The notes under the pieces are model-generated. The model searched no databases, had not been told where the DNA came from, and saw only the letters and a program-made list of their open reading frames with translations. Position numbers and translations under genes: made by a program. This document shows positions 56,700 to 64,000 of a stretch of 64,000 nt of DNA, piece after piece. This DNA comes from Canna indica (lineage: Eukaryota; Streptophyta; Magnoliopsida; Zingiberales; Cannaceae). The stretch is taken from NCBI GenBank assembly GCA_034359265.1, contig CP136890.1:78455501-78519500 (forward strand). Direction: 5' to 3'. Within the stretch, counting starts at the first letter, position 1. Each line of letters opens with the position of its first letter.

Positions 56700-57760
56700 C
56701 ATTAGTATGATATCAGTATCATACTGATATGTATGATACTGATATTAGTATCATACTGATATCATACTGATATGTATTGTATGATACTGATATCAGTATC
56801 ATACATATCAGTATAATATCAGTATCAACTCCCTTAGTATATTCACATCCATCCATATCCTATTAGATTTTTAGAATTGCACAATCTTAAGATCCATCTT
56901 TTAATACAGGAACAGTAGGTAAAGCCTAACAGCACATCATTAATTGACAATATCCATGTATCAGTATGAACAGAATTAAGTGTGCTACAAACTGATATGT
57001 ATCAGTATGATACATACTGATATGTATCAGTATTAAGTGTGCTACAGGATCCCCAAAAATGAACAGAATGCAGGTTGTATTAATCTTGATCAAATAAAAT
57101 AAATTCAATTTATCTACAAATAAATGAACAGAATACAGGTTGCACATTGTACTCTAGAGGAACAAAAATTATCCAAGAATTCCTTCTTCCAGATTTTTCT
57201 CCTCTCACCTAATTTCATCCATTGTTAGTTATGCTTTTAAAGCATCAAAATAAGGGTGCTACTTCCTAACTGTCAAAATGTCAGTCCATTTGAAATGTCC
57301 ACCTTTTCCAACTACCAACTCTAAAGCATTTCTAGTCAAGAGAAACAATTGGTAGAATTTCCAGTAATGCTACTTGCTGCATGTAATTAGTGAGCAATCT
57401 CATCTTTTGTACTCTCCAATTTAACCAATAATTTTCTCATAATTTCATCACCCTAGTTTCTAACTAATTAGTATATTCTAACTCTTCAAATATCGAAATC
57501 TGAAAGATAGGTAAACTTAGCTATATGAAAGATTACCTATTCAAATATATGTATGATGAAATCAGAAGAAGGGTACTGATACATATCATATGTATCAGTC
57601 TGATACATATCAGTCTGATATTGATACATATCAGTCTGATACTGATACATATCAGTCTGACACATATCAGTCTGATACTGATACATATTGATACTGATAC
57701 CAATACTAATATGTATCATACTGATATTGATATGTATCATACTGATACTGATACGTATGC
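56700..57760. repeat. Further palindromic GATACTGATATCAGTATC patches
   Basis: Dense patches at about 56705-56835, 56985-57045 and 57575-57760 combine ATACTGAT, ATCAGTAT, TGATACATATCAGTCTGATA and TATGTATCAT words on both strands, so each patch can pair with itself and with the others. Between patches the sequence is unremarkable. Confidence 0.88.
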
Positions 57761-58512
57761 ATTGCATTTTGGTAATAACTAGTTTAGAATATGAATAATT
57801 TTGGCGATTAGTTAACTCATCAAACCATTTCCGAGAAGAAAAGTAGAGAATATAAAAAATGGTGGCTGACTGGCTGTGGTCAATTGCAAGTAAAGCACAA
57901 AGCATATAGATTGCCTATGTACCTCATAATCTATATATATATATAAAAGCAAGATTCACTAACGCCACATGGCACTTTCCCAATGAAAGTTTGCTGACGT
58001 GGCATTTTCTCTTTTTTTTAGTTTTTGTGAAAGTTTTCACATGATTTTCTATTTATGTCTCATTTAATATCCTAAGGTTAATTTTTCATTATTTTATATG
58101 ATTTTTTTTGGTCTTAATTAGGTATATTCATTTGCCTCGATAATAGTTAAATATCATCTCTCATTTACTCTCTCTCCCTCTCTCTCTCTCTCTCTCCCTT
58201 AACAGTTATATCTCTCATTTATTTCTCCCTCTCTCACACATTTTTATTCAATTGCTATAATGTCCCTATATTAAATGGGTATTGTCTCTTCATCTCTTCT
58301 ATAAGTAAATTAATACAAATGTGTTTTTATGTTGCCGAAATTTATTAAAATTTATTGCTGACTTTTAATTTTTTTCAATTAATTAATTATTTTTTTTCCC
58401 TCTCTCAATTAATTCTCCACTTGGAATCCAATCCTATAAATCCTCTTTAAATATCCACCTAAGCCAACATTCTTTGCTATTCTTTCATCCAATTCTCAAG
58501 CGGTATAGTTCA

Positions 58513-58880
58513 GTCGAATGTTGACAATGATATTTCATTTCTCATCGATACAGATTTTAATATATTTTTACCTAATTTAATTTTTTAGTTTCTAATTTAT
58601 TTCAGTTTGTTATATTATTATTATTCATAATTTTTATTTTCTTATATATTTTTGTTGTTGAAATTTCTTAACATTTTATTATTTTATGATTATAATAACG
58701 CTGACAATGATATTTTATTTCGCATCGATACAGATTTTAATATATTTTCACATAATTTAATTTTTTAGTTTCTAATTTATTTCAGTTTGTTATATTATTA
58801 CTATTCATAATTTTTATTTTCTTATATGTTTTTGTTGTTGAAATTTCTTAACATTTTATTCTTTTATGATTATAATTTTA
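58513..58880. repeat. About 185-bp tandem duplication inside the Helitron
   Basis: ATTTCTCATCGATACAGATT and TTTGTTGTTGAAATTTCTTA recur about 185 bp apart in nearly the same context. Weaker copies follow around 59065-59290 and 59540-59700 (GAAGATATTTCCTTTATCAT). Confidence 0.8.
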
Positions 58881-58977
58881 GACTATATATATATATATAT
58901 CTTTATTTATTCTTAGATCTCTTATCTTTTTTATGCTAATAATTATAAATTTACTAAATTATTGTTGAATTTTTTTT

Positions 58978-58980
<3 letters not shown>

Positions 58981-59054
<74 letters not shown>
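58981..59054. repeat. (AT)n microsatellite
   Basis: About 37 uninterrupted AT units inside the Helitron. The length is likely to vary between individuals and to be error-prone in assembly. Confidence 0.95.
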
Positions 59055-59057
<3 letters not shown>

Positions 59058-61915
59058 CTTTGTTTTAATGAAGATATTTCCTTTATCATTGATCCCAACT
59101 TAAATATATTTTTACCTAAAATTTATGTTGTTTAAAATATTTTAATTTTTTTAGTTTCTAATTTATTTTAGTTGGTTATATTATATATAGTATTTAATTT
59201 TTATCTGGAAAAATATTACTATTCGTAATTTTTTATTTTCTTATATAATTTTGTTGTCGAAATTTCTTAATATTTTATTCTTTTATGATTATAATTTTAC
59301 ACTATTTATATATTTTTTTATTTTTTTATTCTTAGACATATTATTTTTTTTATATAAATAATTATAGATTTGCTAAATTATTGTAGAAAATATTTTTAAT
59401 GTAAAAATTTGTTTTTATATTAGCTTTATGTTGACAAATATATTTAAATCTATTTTTGCCTAAAATTTATGTAGTTTTTTAAAAAATTATTTTTTTGGTT
59501 TCTAAATGTAAAAAAAATGTTTTTATTTTATATTAGCTTTTTGTTGATGAAGATATTTCCTTTATCATTGATCAAGATTTTAATCTATTTTAATCTAAAA
59601 TTTATTTAGTTTAAATTAATTTAATTTTTTTAGTTTCTAATTTGTTTCAATTTGTTATATTATATATATAATATTTCATTTTTTAAAAAATTTTTGATTA
59701 TAATTTGTTTCAATTTGTTATATTATATATATAATATTTGATTTTTATCCATAAAAATAATACTATTTGTAATTTTTCTTTTTTGTTGTTAAAAATTTAT
59801 ATATATTCATGTAAAATATCATTGCCATAACAAATTTTATTAAAAAATTACTATCTAAAAAATTAATATATTTTGAGCAATTGCGTACAATTATATAGAA
59901 GCATTAATATGTATTGAACTATTTTTTCTCTCTAAAGAATACTAACATTGATTCTATATTTACATCTTATTAATATTTTATTATTTTATGATTATTATTT
60001 TATATTATTTATATATATTCTTTATTTTTTTTGCTAATAATTATATATTTACTAATTTTTTGTTGAAATTTTTTTCTAATGTTTTTTTTTGTTTTTTATA
60101 TTATTTTTTAAAAAAATATTTATTTTTTTTTTTGAAGAAAAATTATATAATTTAAAATATCTTATTTTTAATTTAGTTATCTACGCTTATTCCATTTTAT
60201 TGTATAGTTTACTCCTACTTTTATATAAGTTTTAAAAATTATAACAAAAAATTAGTTTAAATTAAATTATACTTTTAAAAAATAATTATCATACCTAAAT
60301 AATTAAGACTAATAATAAATATTATATATTTATATAATTTGTAATATTATTATTTTTTAAAAAATATGATAATGATGATATCAACCTAGTAATATATGTT
60401 TAAAAAAATCTTAGATAGAGAATAATTCTTTAATTTGGTAGTGAAATAAATGTTTACAATTGAATTTTCATAATATAATCAAATTGTTATTAATTAATAA
60501 ATGAATGGTTTAGTTATTAAAGACGAATATATGTAATTGAAAAAAAAAATGAATAAAAATAATTAAATTACCAATATAATTATAATAATGATATATAAAT
60601 ATAAAAGTTAATCACAATGGGTTTTAGTTTATTTTTATATTTTATAAAAATATTAATGTGTTTGATGAATTTAAGCAATAAACAAAAAAAAATCATATTT
60701 AAAAGATATTTGTATACACATATAAATTTCCTTACATGTGAGATTTATTATTACTCTTAATTAATTAGGTATGAATATTATTATTGAAAAGTATAATTTT
60801 ATTAAAAATAATTTTGATAATAATTTTATAAATTAATTATATAAATTAATTATATACATATATAATTGTGCAACACATGAATATATATATATTCGAATGA
60901 AATATTATATATAATATTACAAAATTAATAAATTCATACTATATAAATTATTTAATTATTCATGATTATTGAAATAAAATTATATTCATACATATTCGAG
61001 CAACATGCGGGTTTTCGACTAGAATAATGATATCAACATAATGATATTTGAACATAAAATGTTTATTACAGTGAGTTTTAGTTTATTTTTTACATTTTAT
61101 GAATATATTAATGTGTTTGGTGAATTTAAGCAATAAAAAATCATATTTTAAAAGGTATATTTGTATATTTTTTTACTTTTACAATTATATAGATTATATT
61201 AACCTAATATTTACTATTTTATCTACACTTATAAATTTTCATATATGTGAGATTTATTATTACTCTTAATTATTTAGGTATGAATATTATTATTGAAAAT
61301 TATAATTTAATTTAAAATATTTTTGATAACAATTTTACAATTTAATTGAATATATCTATTCAAATAAAATATTATATATAATATTACAAAATTAATAAAT
61401 TTATACTATACAAATTTATTTGATTATTCATGATTATCGAAATGAAATTATATTTATATATATTTGCGCAAAGCGCGAGCTCTCGACTAGTAGAAAACAT
61501 ATAGTAATATTCATTAAATCAAAGTAGCTTGAACTACGTACCTCGAATTCATTCCATAATAAATTATGATAATGGTTCGACACCTTGGTCCATGAAGTCC
61601 ACTGCTCATGAAAAAAATTCTTAAGCATAACCATCCATGAACTCAAGGTGCTCACCCCCCCACCCCGATTAGGCCCACGAGGCCTACGACGACCTCGAGC
61701 TGGTGGTGGTGCAGGTGGTGCCACAGCTGGTGATGATGGTGGTGGTGTTGTTGTCACGGGCAGCGACGACGGCCGATATAAACCTGTGCGGTGAACCCTA
61801 GAACGGGCACGCGACATCTACAAATATAAATGTTGATTAGTGATGTCAATCAATAATATAATATAAATTAATAGAAAAAGATGAAATATATATATATATA
61901 TATATATATTACACA

Positions 61916-62010
61916 TTAATCATCGATATCATCTGAATAATAATCGATTGAGTCGTTTTCATCTTCACTTGTCTCTTCATCTTCACAACTATCTATTCTC
62001 TACTATATCT
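61916..62010 (-). pseudogene. Acidic C-terminal tail, probably of TNP2, in CACTA-6
   Basis: The minus strand reads CEDEETSEDENDSIDYYSDD then IDD and a stop at 61916-61918. It lies about 100 bases upstream of the Ptta start, where TNP2 would end in this element type. Acidic tails are usual for TNP2-like proteins, but the piece is too short to be certain. Confidence 0.45.
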
Positions 62011-63170
62011 TAATAATATATAGTCATCATGCATGTGAGAGAGAAGTTGGAGTTGACAATGACAAGGAGAGGTGATGAAGAATCAACCATGAGAAATGAG
62101 CAAGGGTTGGTGAATGGGAACTGTTAGTATTGTGTGACCTATTGAACTAGACCAGATCCTCTTTGTCCATTGGTTGAACTAGATTTTTCTCACTAGCTAT
62201 GTCATGTCCATGGTTCACCACTAGGGAAAGAAAAATAGCTTTAAATTGAAAACACCCTACAATTAAAGAATTCAGTAGATGCTTGTCACTAATGTTTATT
62301 CATGTGTTAATATGTCTGAAAATGAAAAACCTCTACTGGTCATTACTAACTCAATCAAAATAACCAAGTGTGTAAAGTAATTTTAAGGTTATTTTTCATC
62401 ATAACAATTCTACTACTAAAGTATTAATTTGTTGTTACATTTTGAATAGATCAAAATTAAAAACAAGAATACTTGTATATGTAATTTAGTTATGTATGCT
62501 ACACTAATTCTTCAATCAGATAAATAGAAGCAGCATGACTTGAGCTGTGCATATAACATAAACAGTTGTCTAATATCAAAAGTTGCTTTATACTAGGAGC
62601 TGAAGGAGGCAAAAGGCATCGAGTTCTAAATCTTTATAGTTTATAATACCTGAGGTTTTCTCTAATCTATTACTTAATGAATGGTCATCTAGCTTTTTAG
62701 TAGGGAAATCTCATATGAGCTTCACAGTTTCTAAAGTTCAGAAGCATATAGGCTAACTCCAATAAACATTCTTCAAAAGCTTTAATTGTTTGTTTAAAGT
62801 TCAGAAGAATAGTAATAATAACCTCTATTGAACCCTTGATGTTTAGCCTAACAGAGATGTGACATATTGTGCCCACTGATAAAAATGATCAGTATGAAAG
62901 AGCGCATGCCCACATCCTCTCCTCTGATGACTTCTTCCACAGATTGTGGTATTTTACTTGGACAAGCATCACTACAGTGATTGAAGGATCACTAAATCCT
63001 ATTTTGTTCGGCCAGAGCAATAGAACCTAAATCTCTTTATTAGGAACAAGAAAGCAGCACCAGAAACATCTCCTAGATTTATGGTATTTGATCAAATTAA
63101 TCCAGAGTGACTAACAAATTTATGGTATTTGATTAATCAAAAACCCTACCCTTGTTATCGATCAAAAATA
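62011..63170. other. Unassigned interior of CACTA-6
   Basis: About 1.15 kb without recognisable protein or repeat structure. It may hold further captured or decayed sequence. Confidence 0.35.
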
Positions 63171-63234
63171 CTAGCTCGCATCTCTTGTCTTACCAGTAAC
63201 CCTAGCCGAAGCGAAGCCGTCGGCTAGGGTTTCG

Positions 63235-63239
<5 letters not shown>

Positions 63240-63273
<34 letters not shown>

Positions 63274-63305
63274 GAGGAGGAGGAGGAGGAGGAGGAGGAG
63301 AAGGA
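63240..63305. repeat. (GA)n and (GGA)n microsatellite
   Basis: GAGAGAGA followed by GGAGGAGGA runs, in the GC-rich leader region of CACTA-6. It opens meaningless frames (leucine or proline runs) on the minus strand. Confidence 0.95.
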
Positions 63306-63559
63306 GGGCGAGGAGGATACCGGCGGTTGAATAGTCGAGCAGCGGCGAGGCCTGCTTGCGGCGGGCGACGAGCAGTGGGCGAAGGTCCATGTGTGACGTG
63401 CGGCGTCCAACGGTCGGGGTGCGGCGGTCGGTGTGTGGCGTGCGGCGGCTGAGAGAACCAGTGAGGCGCGCAGTAGAGAGAGAGGGATATCGGGTTGAGC
63501 AGGGGACGAGATCGAAGAGAAAAAAAATGGTTTGGGCGCACGGAGAATTTAATACCATT

Positions 63560-63780
63560 TTGCGACGATACTAACAGTCACAAATGGTCGCCAAACCCGT
63601 CGCCATATTGCGACGGCACTATATGCGGTCGCAGTGTCGTCACTATTTTGCGACGGCACTCAAGGCGATCGCAAAATCCATCGCCCCCTTACCAGTCTGC
63701 GACCCCAATGGACGGCGGTCGCAGAACCGTCGCATCTGCGACCGCATACTGTGCCGTCGCAAAAGAGCCATCGCAAAAAG
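63560..63780. repeat. Subterminal palindromic repeats, right side of CACTA-6
   Basis: TTTTGCGACGGCAC, GCGGTCGCAG, CCGTCGCATC and similar words, the counterpart of 53870-54245. The terminal inverted repeat follows to 63797. Confidence 0.85.
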
Positions 63781-63797
63781 CTATTTTTTTAGTAGTG

Positions 63798-64000
63798 TAT
63801 TGAGCTCATTACCGGATAGTTGGGAGACTTTAGTAGTGTCACTTAGTAACTCTGCTCCAAATGGGAAGCTCACTTTGAAGTCAGTGAAAGATAGTATTCT
63901 GAATGAAGAGAGGCGGAGGAAAGGGTCATGCACTTCAGAGTCTCAGGCACTGGTTACAGAAAGCCGGGGGAGAAGCTAAAGCAGATTTTCTCGAGGTAAA
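63798..64000 (+). pseudogene. Ty1/copia gag, continuation after CACTA-6
   Basis: The frame interrupted at 53851 resumes here with LPDSWETLVVSLSNSAPNG and LTLKSVKDSILNEERRR, the C-terminal part of the copia gag capsid region. Discounting the element and one TAT copy, the reading frame is unbroken at the junction. A TAA at 63977-63979 (after ESRGRS) stops the frame, and the sequence continues beyond the window. Confidence 0.9.

Larger units (their letters stand above)
57930..61490 (+). mobile_element. Non-autonomous Helitron in the Ptta gene intron
   Basis: It begins TCTATATATATATATAAAAG at 57930 and ends with a GCGCAAAGCGC hairpin, then GAGCTCTCGACTAG at 61490. It is inserted between host A (57929) and T (61491). 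These are the Helitron rules: TC start, hairpin then CTAG end, A-T target, no duplication. Length is 3,561 bp. The interior is very AT-rich and non-coding, with tandem units at 58513-58880 and an internal alternative end, TTTTCGACTAG, at 61021. Confidence 0.9.
54561..61817 (-). pseudogene. Ptta/En/Spm-type transposon protein of CACTA-6, split by a Helitron
   Basis: Exons from 5' to 3': 61542-61817 (MSRARSRVHRTG.., proline-rich, ending LLWNEFE before GTACGT), 55290-55625 (ARYTWDPAIQVQ.., VGGNQDTPMDALKGNGSNWI, ending SHERRM), 55099-55222 (VTLILANPLRVFEET.., GPRRGEFISG), 54561-55010 (ATYSELVTQRGGDPVEHQLN, DHGRVYGIGTTAHARTLL, a coiled-coil-like middle, a proline-rich end). Intron 1 is now 5.9 kb because of the Helitron at 57930-61490. 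Damage: TGA and TAG codons in exon 2, a one-base loss in exon 3. The exon pattern is the same as in CACTA-2 and CACTA-3. Function beyond membership of this CACTA-associated family is unknown. Confidence 0.85.
53852..63797 (-). mobile_element. CACTA-6: 9.9-kb CACTA element inserted in a copia gag
   Basis: The element begins CACTACTAAAAAATGG (53852) and ends with the inverted CACTACTAAAAAAATAGC (63797). It is flanked by TAT on both sides (53849-53851, 63798-63800). Subterminal GCGACGG/CCGTCGC repeats fill 53870-54245 and 63560-63780, as in CACTA-4. On the minus strand it holds the tail of a TNP2 gene (61916-62010) and a Ptta gene (54561-61817). A Helitron (57930-61490) sits in the first intron of the Ptta gene. 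Most of TNP2 is missing, so it is not autonomous. Confidence 0.93.

Noticed and set aside
63171..63558. Minus-strand frames with long serine, leucine or proline runs
   Set aside because: Produced by the GA and GGA microsatellite in the CACTA-6 leader.

Overview
The window is plant nuclear DNA. The evidence is a 13-exon plastid-targeted sugar transporter gene with GT-AG introns, plant-type LTR retrotransposons (Tekay-like chromovirus, Tat-like Ty3/gypsy, Ty1/copia), CACTA (En/Spm) transposons with TNP2 and Ptta-type genes, and Helitrons with PIF1-helicase and RPA-like genes. It looks like an ordinary chromosome arm of a medium-to-large, repeat-rich angiosperm. I cannot name the species.

Only one gene looks intact: a plastidic glucose transporter (pGlcT-like, minus strand, CDS 29057-35394, 551 residues). 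All 13 exon junctions keep the frame. Nearly everything else is transposon, much of it nested.

Layout. 1-2244: the 5' part of a CACTA element (CACTA-1, minus) inserted in a Tekay-type gypsy whose integrase end, chromodomain-like end and LTR follow (2245-4480). 4560-4923: LINE 3' fragment. 4926-12467: degenerate Tat-type gypsy, its RT interrupted by a truncated copia (7740-9350). 12866-17333: CACTA-2, complete with a GAA target duplication. 19060-24228: CACTA-3, carrying a captured BAHD acyltransferase fragment. 26882-27414: hAT-like MITE. 28908-35723: the transporter gene. 37372-49272: three Helitron 3' ends in the same orientation (A, B, C). Helitron A's helicase is split by a solo Tekay LTR (39273-42962), which itself contains CACTA-4 (40974-42773) carrying an intron-containing fragment of an IQM (IQ-motif calmodulin-binding) gene. 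49273-51367: gypsy gag-protease fused to the Helitron C RPA gene, with LTR sequence to its right. 52388-52679: fragment of a digalactosyldiacylglycerol synthase gene. 53000-64000: copia LTR and gag, interrupted in frame by a 9.9-kb CACTA (CACTA-6, 53852-63797, TAT duplication). CACTA-6's Ptta gene has a 3.6-kb Helitron (57930-61490) in its first intron.

The most unusual content is host-gene sequence lying in or beside repeats (BAHD, IQM, DGD), the head-to-tail Helitron array with a matching empty site nearby, a long conserved hairpin upstream of the TNP2 gene in two CACTA copies, and clusters of palindromic TATCAGTATC-type repeats. I found no convincing tRNA, rRNA or CRISPR feature.
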